Shown here: in pieces, positions 23,445 to 31,167 of the stretch
How the letters are laid out: every line of letters begins with the position of its first letter
Numbering within the stretch: position 1 is the stretch's first letter
Origin: Olsenella sp. KH3B4
Lineage (GTDB): Bacteria > Actinomycetota > Coriobacteriia > Coriobacteriales > Atopobiaceae
NCBI GenBank assembly: GCA_900111695.1
Contig: FOHD01000003.1
Coordinates: 62,001-126,000 of the forward strand
DNA: 64,000 nt
Direction: 5' to 3'
Made by a program: the position numbers and the translations under genes
Notes under the pieces: model-generated
What the model saw: the letters and a program-made list of their open reading frames with translations, nothing else
What the model was told of the DNA's origin: nothing
The model's database searches: none

Positions 23445-24779
23445 ATGGCCGAGAAGGAGCAGGGGGCCACGCCCAGGGAGAGGATTCCCTTCGACTGGAA
23501 GCGCTGTGCGATTGCCTCCCTTCCCTTCATGGGGATGATTTCGTTCTGGCAGGTTTTCGACGGTCTGGTTCCCAAGATGCTCACCCAAACCTTTGGCCTC
23601 TCCAACTGGCTCACCGGTGTGGTGATGGCGCTCGACAACGTGTTTGGCCTCTTCCTGCTGCCCTGGTTTGGCATCCTCTCCGACCGCTGCCGTTCGCGCC
23701 TGGGGAGAAGGACCCCCTTCATTCTGGCCGGCTCTGCCGTGGCAACGGTATCCGTGCCGCTCATCGCCGTGGCAAACAACCTGGGAAGCCTGCCTCTGCT
23801 CATTGCGATGATCTTTGTGACGTTGGTTGCCATCTGCTCGTACCGCACCGCGACGCTGGCGATTGTCGCAGACATCACGCCGCGGCCGCTGAGAACCAAA
23901 GGCGACTCCGTCGATAAGATCGTGGGTTACGCGGGTACGGGCGTCATGCTGGTGGCCATCTCGGTTCTAGTCCCCTCGGTCGCAAATCCCGACTACGTGC
24001 CGGTGTTCCTGCTGCAGGGCATCGTGATTGCAGTGGCAGCCGTGGTCTACCGCGTGCTTCTCAATGAGCCCAAGGCAGTGTCTAAGATGCACGAGGAGAG
24101 TCTTGCCATGGGCATCAAGGAAGATGCCATCGACACAGACGACGCTGACGAGAAGGGCAAGGAGCGCGTGACCGATCCAGAGCTGCTTCGCTCGATTGCG
24201 CTGCTCCTTGGTGCCGTTTTCTTCTACTACATGTCCTACAACGCCATGACCACGAACATCTCTCGCTATGCGTCCGACTTCTTCTCGATGCTCGGCGGTT
24301 CCTACGCAATCATCAACATTGTTACCATTGCGGGCGGGCTTATCTCGTACGTGCCCATCGCCAACCTCTCACTTAGGGTGGGCAGGAAGCGTGTGGCCCT
24401 TGTGGCTGGCCTGGTGATGACCGTCTGTCCGGCCATCATGTGGCTCTTCCCGGCGTTCACGCCCTTCTACTACGTGCTGTTCCTGTTCATGGGCGCATCG
24501 CTTGGCGCCGTTGACCTGTGCGTGTACCCCATGATCCTCGAGGGTTGCAGCTCTAGGAGCGTTGGCCGCTACTCGGGCTACTACTACACGGTGAGCATGG
24601 CGGCACAGGTTGTGACGCCCATACTCTCGGGTCTGGTCATGGACGTGGCCGAGTCGCAGCTCTTCCTCTACATCACCGTGATGGGGGCGGCTATGTGCGC
24701 GTTTATCGCCCTGGCCAAGCACGGCGACTCGATTCTCGCGGCCGAGATCCTGCGTCGCGAGGCCAACGCGGGGGAGTAG
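23445..24779 (+). CDS. MFS transporter (SLC45/sugar-cation symporter-like)
   Basis: 444-residue membrane protein with about 12 hydrophobic segments in two halves joined by a charged loop (near residues 215-245). After the second segment it has GILSDRCRSRLGRRTPFI; the RxGRR signature is typical of SLC45/sucrose-transporter-like MFS proteins. The ATG at 23445 follows GAGAGGAGCC; another in-frame ATG lies eight codons earlier. Substrate unknown. A 35-base hairpin follows the stop. Confidence 0.85.
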   Translation: MAEKEQGATPRERIPFDWKRCAIASLPFMGMISFWQVFDGLVPKMLTQTFGLSNWLTGVVMALDNVFGLFLLPWFGILSDRCRSRLGRRTPFILAGSAVATVSVPLIAVANNLGSLPLLIAMIFVTLVAICSYRTATLAIVADITPRPLRTKGDSVDKIVGYAGTGVMLVAISVLVPSVANPDYVPVFLLQGIVIAVAAVVYRVLLNEPKAVSKMHEESLAMGIKEDAIDTDDADEKGKERVTDPELLRSIALLLGAVFFYYMSYNAMTTNISRYASDFFSMLGGSYAIINIVTIAGGLISYVPIANLSLRVGRKRVALVAGLVMTVCPAIMWLFPAFTPFYYVLFLFMGASLGAVDLCVYPMILEGCSSRSVGRYSGYYYTVSMAAQVVTPILSGLVMDVAESQLFLYITVMGAAMCAFIALAKHGDSILAAEILRREANAGE

Positions 24780-24814
24780 GGGGTAAGTCAGAGTATGCTG
24801 CAGTGATTATTCGA

Positions 24815-24849
24815 TGGGGCTCCAGCGCCAATCTGGCGGTGGAGCCCCA
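24815..24849. terminator. Hairpin after the MFS gene
   Basis: TGGGGCTCCA and TGGAGCCCCA pair, and inner GCGCCA/TGGCGG extends the stem with one mismatch. No clear U-tract on either side. It lies between convergent genes and may serve both. Confidence 0.6.
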
Positions 24850-24922
24850 ATTCGCAGAAGGCATTGCTGCTGGTTTGAACTCTATGGTACGGAAATCAAT
24901 CCCTCTTGAGTCGCTAGTTCAA

Positions 24923-25657
24923 TTACGCTCTCTGCAATACCGAAACTAAAACGTATTTGTTCGCAGGCAGCCAGATGTTGCCCCACTCCGTAGATTTATT
25001 GTCTTCGAGATAGCAGACCTGATCGATATTGAGTACTGGCGCGGACTCATCGCACTCCAGCAATTCGCCGCGAAGTTTTCCGGCAATCCTTGCACCGTAT
25101 CGGACTTTTGCGTATCCAAGCTTTTTGCCCGATGCTTCTTCGATAGCGCTAAACAGGGTCCTCTTGGAGTAGTCAAACATGTCAATGCCGGGACAAGTGA
25201 GCATGTTAATGCGACTCTCCATGTACAGCAGCGGACCCTCTTCTGTTGAGCGAACGCGTCTAAGATAGAAAATGGGGGAGTTGAGCGGTACACCCAGCCG
25301 CTGTGAACATACTTTATCTGCTGTGACAACCTCAGCCCCAACGACCTCGGTGGTGAAGTTAATGCCCTGCATGCTTAATGATTCGGCGAAGGAGAGAAGG
25401 CTGTTTCCTGTAAGGTGCTCGACGTTGGGCTTGATGACAAAGCTGCCTTTCCCTTTTACTTTTGTTATAAGCCCCTCATTTACCAGAAGCTGAATGCCCT
25501 TTTGGACCGTACCCCGGCTAATTCCAAACTGAAGCATAAGCTGATGCTCGGATGGGAGCCTCGTTCCCTCGGGCCATTCTTGCGAATAAACCTTATCCCG
25601 GATGTAGTCTGCAAGCTGAACGTGCAGTGAAGGGGCTGTATCTGGGGATTGGTCCAT
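24923..25657 (-). CDS. GntR/HutC-family regulator with UTRA domain (second)
   Basis: 244-residue predicted repressor. The winged helix domain (about residues 8-75) contains SLHVQLADYIRDKVY, RLPSEHQLMLQFGISRGTV and VKGKGSFVI. The UTRA domain (about 90-240) has YMESRINMLTCPG and VLNIDQVCYLED. The ATG at 25657 is preferred over an upstream TTG with no SD. The gene is AT-richer than most of the window. It is read leftward, divergent from the epimerase-PTS genes, and is the natural regulator of the three TTGAC-N12-GTCAA sites there. Confidence 0.88.
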   Translation of the reverse strand: MDQSPDTAPSLHVQLADYIRDKVYSQEWPEGTRLPSEHQLMLQFGISRGTVQKGIQLLVNEGLITKVKGKGSFVIKPNVEHLTGNSLLSFAESLSMQGINFTTEVVGAEVVTADKVCSQRLGVPLNSPIFYLRRVRSTEEGPLLYMESRINMLTCPGIDMFDYSKRTLFSAIEEASGKKLGYAKVRYGARIAGKLRGELLECDESAPVLNIDQVCYLEDNKSTEWGNIWLPANKYVLVSVLQRA

Positions 25658-25736
25658 GGCTATCACTCGTTCTGCTTGGATGTCCAATGCTCTTTTCGCA
25701 CGACTGCAGCTGCTATAGAACAACGGGCGAAAATCA

Positions 25737-26123
25737 TTAAAACATCTCTGATATTGCCCATATTATAAGCGCCGCTCCCCCTACAAAGAGAAGCAGGATA
25801 GTGAGACCATTTATCCCCAGAAAAGTCGCATGAAGAGAATTGTACAGACCGCGCTTCCATGTCTCCCCGGGAAGCGTATTGGTTCGCACAACGATAACGC
25901 ATGCACGGATGGCATAGACGATTACGGCTATCCCAATTGCGATACGTCCAATTCCCAAAACGAGGTTCTGCTGAGCGACAGAGCGAATGTCTATGTTGAG
26001 AACACTAGGGAATACGTACGCGAGTAAAGCAATGATGAGAATCGAAAGAAACAGGTAGCTAGAACCTTTCTGGAGGTTTTTTCTCGACGCCTCGGGGCTT
26101 TGCTTGGTGCGTTTCGCGCTCAT
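25737..26123 (-). CDS. Small membrane protein of unknown function
   Basis: 128 residues with a basic N-terminus (about 22 residues) and three predicted membrane helices, roughly at 23-43, 53-77 and 103-125. I do not recognise a family. A good SD (GCGGAGG) precedes the ATG at 26123, so the gene is likely real. It lies 79 bp before the GntR gene on the same strand and diverges from the epimerase, sharing the promoter region with the sugar cluster. It could be an accessory of the PTS, but nothing in the sequence proves that. Confidence 0.75.
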   Translation of the reverse strand: MSAKRTKQSPEASRKNLQKGSSYLFLSILIIALLAYVFPSVLNIDIRSVAQQNLVLGIGRIAIGIAVIVYAIRACVIVVRTNTLPGETWKRGLYNSLHATFLGINGLTILLLFVGGAALIIWAISEMF

Positions 26124-26186
26124 TTTTCCTCCGCTTGTTGATTATGAAATCATGTACAGGTTTAGCTGAATACGTAGTAGATATAA

Positions 26187-26208
26187 TTGTCCATAAAATA
26201 ATAGTCAA
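26187..26208. promoter_or_regulatory. Operator-like inverted repeat, site 1 (epimerase/membrane protein promoter)
   Basis: TTGTC-N12-GTCAA with centre CATAAAATAATA, between the divergent small membrane protein and epimerase genes, 20 bp before the epimerase start. It matches sites 2 and 3 in arm sequence, spacing and A-rich centre. Confidence 0.65.
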
Positions 26209-26227
26209 GTATAGGAGGATTTGGCAG

Positions 26228-26920
26228 ATGGTAAAAATAGCGCCCTCATTGATGAACATGAGCCTGCTCCAAGTTGAGCACGATTTGCACATACTGGATT
26301 CAATAACAGATTTGTATCACGTTGACATCATTGATGGCCACTATGTACCAAATATGTGCCTGACGCCCCACTTTATCGCTCAGATACGTCCAGTTACTTC
26401 TAAGCCCATCGAGGCACACCTGTACGTAGATGGAATCGACAAGGCGTTTATTGATACATGTATAGATGCTGGCGCATCTCTGTTGACCCTTCCGGCGGAT
26501 GGGGTAGGACGCTCAATTCACAGGTTCTGCGACTACATCCACGAACGAGGCGCAAAAGTGGGGGCATTCATTAATCCTGCTGATCCCGTCAACGTCATTT
26601 CGTCCTATGCCACAGAGCTTGATTCTCTTCTTGTGTTGTCCGTTGACCCAGGATTTACCGGACAGAAGTTCATTGAGGGAACCTATGACAGGATTGTCGA
26701 GGCTAAAGTCCTGCGTGCTGAGGTTGGAGCTCATTACGAGATAGCAATTGACGGAGGATGCAATGCGACAAACTATCGCTTGTTGATAGAAGCTGGATGT
26801 GATGTCTTGAATCTCGGGCGCGGTCTTTTTGACAATGGCGATTCGCTTGAAGAATCGGCGCGGTGTACCTATGAAGAGATTCAGACTGCTGCGCGTGAGG
26901 CAACTAAGATGTCTTTCTGA
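26228..26920 (+). CDS. Ribulose-phosphate 3-epimerase family protein (allulose-6-phosphate epimerase-like)
   Basis: 230-residue TIM-barrel epimerase acting on a ketose phosphate at C3. Family motifs: KIAPSLMNMS, YHVDIIDGHYVPN (metal-binding His and Asp), IEAHLYVD, LVLSVDPGFTGQKF and IAIDGGCN. The ATG at 26228 follows AGGAGG; the frame extends upstream without support. In a catabolic PTS cluster rather than beside pentose-phosphate genes, it more likely acts on an imported sugar (for example allulose-6-P to fructose-6-P, as AlsE) than as housekeeping Rpe. The exact substrate is not evident. Confidence 0.87.
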   Translation: MVKIAPSLMNMSLLQVEHDLHILDSITDLYHVDIIDGHYVPNMCLTPHFIAQIRPVTSKPIEAHLYVDGIDKAFIDTCIDAGASLLTLPADGVGRSIHRFCDYIHERGAKVGAFINPADPVNVISSYATELDSLLVLSVDPGFTGQKFIEGTYDRIVEAKVLRAEVGAHYEIAIDGGCNATNYRLLIEAGCDVLNLGRGLFDNGDSLEESARCTYEEIQTAAREATKMSF

Positions 26921-26924
26921 ACAA

Positions 26925-26946
26925 TTGACCATAAAAGTGAAGTCAA
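26925..26946. promoter_or_regulatory. Operator-like inverted repeat, site 2
   Basis: TTGAC-N12-GTCAA, a perfect 5-bp inverted repeat with centre CATAAAAGTGAA, beginning five bases after the epimerase stop and upstream of the PTS EIIA gene. Confidence 0.65.
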
Positions 26947-26992
26947 CTAATCCGTCCGCCTTTAATACTCTACCGCTTGCCTTATTCAAAAC

Positions 26993-27014
26993 ATGACTAC
27001 AAAATAATGGTCAA
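26993..27014. promoter_or_regulatory. Operator-like inverted repeat, site 3
   Basis: ATGAC-N12-GTCAA with centre TACAAAATAATG, 54 bp before the EIIA start. Its right half and flank (27001-27019) match site 1 (26195-26213) at 17 of 19 positions. Confidence 0.65.
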
Positions 27015-27068
27015 GAATACGTCTTGTAGCAATGAGATTGCTTGGATTCATCTGAGGGAGGTGTAGGA

Positions 27069-27491
27069 ATGGTTGGAATCGTTGTGGCATCTCACGGATC
27101 TTTGGCATCTGGAATGCTCGATGCACTCGAGCTTCTTAGCGGAGAGCACGAGGCAATACAGGCGATTGGGCTTCAGCGTGGAGATTCCCCTGATACGTTT
27201 GTTTCCAATGTCGAAGACGCAATCAATGCCGTCGATGAAGGCGATGGTGTTTTGGTGTTGGTTGACTTGTTCGGCGGGACTCCCTCAAATGCTGTTGCCC
27301 AGTTGCTCGAGCGCGATGATTTGAATGCCGTAGCCGGGGTTAACTTGCCGATGCTACTCTCGGTGGTATTTGCTCGTGACGAGATGAATCTCAGCGCGCT
27401 CACTGAGGAAGCGGTCCGTGCGAGCTGTGACAGCGTGGTCGATATTCGACATAAGTTGTTCGACACGAGCGACGACGAAGAAGATTTTTGA
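27069..27491 (+). CDS. PTS mannose-family EIIA (second system)
   Basis: 140-residue cytosolic EIIA-Man domain. Phospho-histidine in VVASHGSLASGM (His9); conserved LVDLFGGTPSN loop; acidic C-terminus. The ATG at 27069 follows GAGGGAGGTG. It begins the second mannose-family PTS. Only modest similarity to the EIIA at 13519 outside the motifs suggests the two systems are not recent duplicates. Confidence 0.93.
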   Translation: MVGIVVASHGSLASGMLDALELLSGEHEAIQAIGLQRGDSPDTFVSNVEDAINAVDEGDGVLVLVDLFGGTPSNAVAQLLERDDLNAVAGVNLPMLLSVVFARDEMNLSALTEEAVRASCDSVVDIRHKLFDTSDDEEDF

Positions 27492-27507
27492 TGTGATTGG
27501 GGCTACT

Positions 27508-28002
27508 ATGCATGCAGCTGGCATGGACAACGTTCTTCTAACACGTGTTGATGACAGACTCGTACACGGTCAAGTCATGACGTCGTGGCAGAAGGCCACT
27601 GGCGCTAACAAATTCATGGTGGTCGACGATGAGGTCGCAGCCAACGATCTCATGAAGACAGTGCTCAAGGGCGTTGTGCCTAGCAACGTGAAGCTTGGTG
27701 TGTTTACAGTCCAGAAGGCCGTGGACAGGTTGGTCAAAGGGTTTAAGCCTACTGACAAGGTAATCATGCTGGTTAAGACCCCGCTCACAATCCTCAGGCT
27801 TTCTGATGCGGGCATTGACTTTGATTCCCTTAATATTGGCGGCATGGGTATCAGCGGAAGCCGTAAGACCTTCTACCAGAATATTGCTTGCTCTGACGAA
27901 GAGGTTGACGCCATGCGCAAGCTTATCGATAGGGGTTGCAAGATCACCATTCAGATTGTTGCCGACGACCCCAAGAAAGATGTCGCGGAACTTCTGAAGT
28001 AG
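27508..28002 (+). CDS. PTS mannose-family EIIB (second system)
   Basis: 164-residue phosphotransfer protein with LLTRVDDRLVHGQVMTSW (phospho-His20 if translation starts at 27508) and LNIGGMGISGSRKT. The start could also be the ATG at 27523, five codons later; GGGG seven bases upstream favours 27508. It lies 16 bp after EIIA. Confidence 0.92.
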   Translation: MHAAGMDNVLLTRVDDRLVHGQVMTSWQKATGANKFMVVDDEVAANDLMKTVLKGVVPSNVKLGVFTVQKAVDRLVKGFKPTDKVIMLVKTPLTILRLSDAGIDFDSLNIGGMGISGSRKTFYQNIACSDEEVDAMRKLIDRGCKITIQIVADDPKKDVAELLK

Positions 28003-28046
28003 GTCCCAATAGGTCTCTCTCGTCGAGAAGGTAGGTGCGTGTTTCT

Positions 28047-28895
28047 ATGCAAATTACCCTGTTGCAGGCATTTCTTGTTGGTGTCGTGTATTACATGGGC
28101 TTCGTCGGAACTCCGTGGCTCATCGGTTGTCTGGGTAGTCTTTCAACCATTCAGAAGCCCCTGGTGGCAGGCGTGCTTGTTGGTTTTATCCTCGGAGATC
28201 CGGTGCAGGGCTGCATTATCGGTGCTGCAGTACAGATGCCCTTCATCGCCTACATCTTTGCAGGCGGTGCTCAGCCCAATGATCCTGGTCTTGCAGGTAC
28301 GCTCGGCGTTGCACTCGCACTTGCGGCCAACCTCGAGCCGGAGGCAGCGGTTGCGATTTCCGTCCCGATTGCTCTTGTAGGCACGATTGTAAACGTCATT
28401 CGCATGACGCTGGACGTTACGTTCGTTCACATGATTGACCGGGCTTGTGAGAAGGGCGATATGAAGCAGGCTGTCTTCCTGCACATCGTCCCACCGCAGA
28501 TTCTTTGCTTTATCCTCTGCGTTGTGCCTGTTACCCTCGGCTGCTACTTCGGTGTTGACGCCGTTAATGGCATCATTGAAGTCATGCAGGGCCGTCCTCT
28601 GTACACCCTTGAGGTTATCGGCGGAATCCTTCCGGCGCTCGGCATTGCCATGAACCTTCGTACGCTTGACCGTCCCGGTACGCTCATCTGGTTTGTCTTC
28701 GGCTTCATTCTCAGCGCGTATCTTGGACTTGGCGCTATGCCAATCGCAATTATCGGCTTCGTTATCGCGTTCTTCTACGTTCAGCTCGAGACGAAGGCCG
28801 AAGAAGGGCGTGGAGCAGTGGTGCCCCAGATTGCGGCCACCTCGGCATCGACTTCTAGCGTTGCATCCGATGACTCTGACGATGACTTTGAATAG
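28047..28895 (+). CDS. PTS mannose-family EIIC (second system)
   Basis: 282-residue membrane permease subunit with about seven hydrophobic segments. Typical features are MQITLLQAFLVGVVYY at the start, KPLVAGVLVGFILGDPVQG and FAGGAQPNDPGLAG. The C-terminal tail is Ser/Asp-rich. The ATG at 28047 gives the canonical EIIC N-terminus; a GTG at 28035 is possible. It ends 12 bp before EIID. Confidence 0.92.
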   Translation: MQITLLQAFLVGVVYYMGFVGTPWLIGCLGSLSTIQKPLVAGVLVGFILGDPVQGCIIGAAVQMPFIAYIFAGGAQPNDPGLAGTLGVALALAANLEPEAAVAISVPIALVGTIVNVIRMTLDVTFVHMIDRACEKGDMKQAVFLHIVPPQILCFILCVVPVTLGCYFGVDAVNGIIEVMQGRPLYTLEVIGGILPALGIAMNLRTLDRPGTLIWFVFGFILSAYLGLGAMPIAIIGFVIAFFYVQLETKAEEGRGAVVPQIAATSASTSSVASDDSDDDFE

Positions 28896-28907
28896 GGGAT
28901 GACATTC

Positions 28908-29774
28908 ATGGCTGAAGATATGAAGAACGTCGTGACTACTCCCAATGCCGAAGGGCATCACCTCGATAAGCGTGACGTTACTCGTGCATGGTTTAAGTGG
29001 GTTTGCCTGTCCAACACGAATTACAACTACGAGCGCCTGATGGCGTCTGCACTCTTGGCATCCTTCTCGCACATCCCCGACAAGCTCTATCCTGGGGATG
29101 ACCAGAAGCGCGTTGAGTTCATGAAGCGCCAGATGGAGTTCTATAACACCGAGCCCCACTTTGGCTGCATTATCAACGGCCTTGCGCTCTCGATGGAAGA
29201 GGAGATGGCCAACGGCTCGGCCGTGACGCCCGAAGCTATCACCGCCGTCAAGACCGGTCTTATGGGACCATTTGCTGGCATTGGTGACACCCTTTGGCAG
29301 GGTACGCTCACACCTATTCTGCTTGCTGTGGCAATGCCCCTTGCTACGCAGGGTAATCTGCTCGGGCCCCTGCTCTATATCGTTCTGATGTATGCAATCA
29401 TGCTCTTCATCTCGCACTTCATGTTCTTCACTGGTTACAATTCGGGCAAGGAAGGCATCGAAAGTATGATGGCTTCCGGGTCTGTCAAACGCCTGATTGC
29501 TACTGCATCTACCATGGGTGCCATCGTTCTGGGGTGTCTTGCAAATAGTTACGTTACCTGTACGTCGTATTTGCAGATTCCGGTTGGCGAGGGCTACATT
29601 GACCTCCAGGCTACGCTCGATTCCATCCTTAAGGGTGGGGTGCCTCTCGCAATTACCCTTTTGACCTGGTACCTCCTTAAGAAGAAGAACATGAACTCTA
29701 CGGTTGTTCTTCTTATTTTGGTTGCGATTGGTATCGTGCTTGGTGCTACCGGTCTCTTTGGCGGCGCTGCATAG
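28908..29774 (+). CDS. PTS mannose-family EIID (second system)
   Basis: 288-residue membrane subunit pairing with EIIC. Conserved segments: TNYNYERLMASALLASF, QMEFYNTEPHFGC and GLMGPFAGIGDTLWQGTL. The outward region between GCLANSYV and LDSIL is only 20 residues, the ordinary length, in contrast to the first EIID. The ATG at 28908 has AGGGGA eight bases upstream; an ATG three codons earlier lacks one. A terminator follows within six bases. Confidence 0.93.
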   Translation: MAEDMKNVVTTPNAEGHHLDKRDVTRAWFKWVCLSNTNYNYERLMASALLASFSHIPDKLYPGDDQKRVEFMKRQMEFYNTEPHFGCIINGLALSMEEEMANGSAVTPEAITAVKTGLMGPFAGIGDTLWQGTLTPILLAVAMPLATQGNLLGPLLYIVLMYAIMLFISHFMFFTGYNSGKEGIESMMASGSVKRLIATASTMGAIVLGCLANSYVTCTSYLQIPVGEGYIDLQATLDSILKGGVPLAITLLTWYLLKKKNMNSTVVLLILVAIGIVLGATGLFGGAA

Positions 29775-29780
29775 TATTTC

Positions 29781-29825
29781 GCACCCGGTTTTGGAAACCT
29801 CTCAAAGCCGGGTGCCATTTTCTCA
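29781..29825 (+). terminator. Intrinsic terminator after the second PTS
   Basis: GCACCCGG and CCGGGTGC form an 8-bp stem, with TTTG/CAAA pairing inside and CATTTTCT downstream. It separates the AT-richer PTS genes from the GC-rich TIM-like and YjbQ genes. Confidence 0.75.
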
Positions 29826-29872
29826 GAGACAGAAGAGCCCTGCTCAATAACCATTAGGACGGACATAACTCT

Positions 29873-30577
29873 ATGGACAGAATTGTTCTCAAGCGCCCGT
29901 TTTTCGTCGTCAACCCCAAGTCCTACCTGTATGGCGAGAAGCTCCGTAGGCTCGCGCGCAAGACTGACGAGCTGTGCGAGCGCTACGGCTTCCAGTCGCT
30001 GTTCACGGCACAGCTCATTGACCTCGCGTGGGTCGCGGACAACTGCCCGCACCTCATCCCGTGTGCGCAGGCGATGGAGAGCCTCAGGCCGGGCCGCGGC
30101 ATGGGGCACATCCTGCCCGAGGCCCTCGCGGCGGCGGGCGTGCGCGCAACGTTCCTCAACCATGCAGAGAACCCCATGACGGTGGGAGAGCTCGCCAAGA
30201 CCATCGTGCGCGCTCGCGAGGTGGGCATCCTCACCTGCGTCTGCGCCGACTCCGTCGAGGAGGCTAGGGCAATCGCCGAGCTCCACCCCGACATCATGAC
30301 CTGCGAGCTCAACAGCCTCATCGGCACCGGTCACATCGCCGGCGAGGACTACATTCGCGCGTCTACGGAGGCCGTCAAGTCCGTCTCACCCGGGACGATG
30401 GTCCTCCAGGCGGCAGGCATCTCTACCGGCCAGGATGTCTATGACGCCATCTACTATGGCGGAGACGCTACTGGTGGCACCTCCGGCATCGTCTGTGCGG
30501 AGGACCCCGAGGCGAAGCTCGAGGAGATGTTCGCGGCGCTTGACCGCGTCCGCGCCGACATCCAGGGGGAGGCTTAG
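29873..30577 (+). CDS. Divergent triosephosphate-isomerase-like protein
   Basis: 234-residue TIM-barrel protein. The three catalytic positions of triosephosphate isomerase can be recognised: lysine in VVNPKSY (Lys16), histidine in FLNHAENP (His97, where TpiA has GHSERR) and glutamate in TCELNSLIGTG (Glu145, where TpiA has EPVWAIGTG). The phosphate-binding glycines GISTGQDV and YGGDATGGTSG are present. The stretch between His and Glu is about 20 residues shorter than in TpiA. It probably isomerises an aldose/ketose phosphate, either triose or a longer substrate as with EryH. It is three bases from yjbQ and thus co-transcribed. Base composition is GC-rich, unlike the preceding PTS genes. Confidence 0.8.
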   Translation: MDRIVLKRPFFVVNPKSYLYGEKLRRLARKTDELCERYGFQSLFTAQLIDLAWVADNCPHLIPCAQAMESLRPGRGMGHILPEALAAAGVRATFLNHAENPMTVGELAKTIVRAREVGILTCVCADSVEEARAIAELHPDIMTCELNSLIGTGHIAGEDYIRASTEAVKSVSPGTMVLQAAGISTGQDVYDAIYYGGDATGGTSGIVCAEDPEAKLEEMFAALDRVRADIQGEA

Positions 30578-30579
30578 TC

Positions 30580-31101
30580 ATGACTGTCTACAAGGGGCTC
30601 GTGAAGGTCGAGACGCTCGCCGGGAAGCCGACCTATGTCGACGTCACCAAAGAAGTTGCGGACATCGTTGCTCAGAGTGGCATCAAGGAGGGTGTCGTCA
30701 ACTGCATCTCCTGCCACACAACCTGCGCCGTTTACTCCCAGGAGTTCGACCATGACATGACGCCCGCAGGCGACACCTTCATGCAAGCAGACCTCTCGGA
30801 TGGCCTGGAGAGGATCTTTCCCGAGCAGCGCGACTGGAAGACGTACCGCTATCCCGGCCTTCGCCACTTCGAGGAGGTCGAGAGCTGGCCGAACGCAGAG
30901 GCCTACCTTCCCGGGGGCGACCGCACCCTGCTCTGGAACGGCGACGCGCACCTGCGCTCCGTGCTCGTGGGCAGCAGCCAGACCTTCGAGGTCGCCGACG
31001 GCAAGCTCGAGATGAACGGCCTCGCGAGCATCTTCTTCGTCGACTTCGACCGTACCCGCGAGCGTACCCGCAATCTTCGCGTTGTTGTGATGGGGGATTA
31101 G
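30580..31101 (+). CDS. YjbQ-family protein (UPF0047)
   Basis: 173-residue protein of the YjbQ/UPF0047 family. Motifs include VVNCISCHTTCAVYSQEFD, HDMTPAGDTFMQADLSDGLERIFP and NGDAHLRSVLVGSSQTFEV, with the conserved His and Cys residues expected for a metal site. Members have been reported to have weak thiamine-phosphate synthase activity, but the physiological role is unclear. It starts three bases after the TIM-like gene, so the two proteins probably act together in this sugar cluster. Confidence 0.85.
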   Translation: MTVYKGLVKVETLAGKPTYVDVTKEVADIVAQSGIKEGVVNCISCHTTCAVYSQEFDHDMTPAGDTFMQADLSDGLERIFPEQRDWKTYRYPGLRHFEEVESWPNAEAYLPGGDRTLLWNGDAHLRSVLVGSSQTFEVADGKLEMNGLASIFFVDFDRTRERTRNLRVVVMGD

Positions 31102-31167
31102 CGCGCAGGTGAGATTGGACGAACTCGATTATCGCTGTGGCCTTCTCATGAAAGAGAGAACAAAAGC

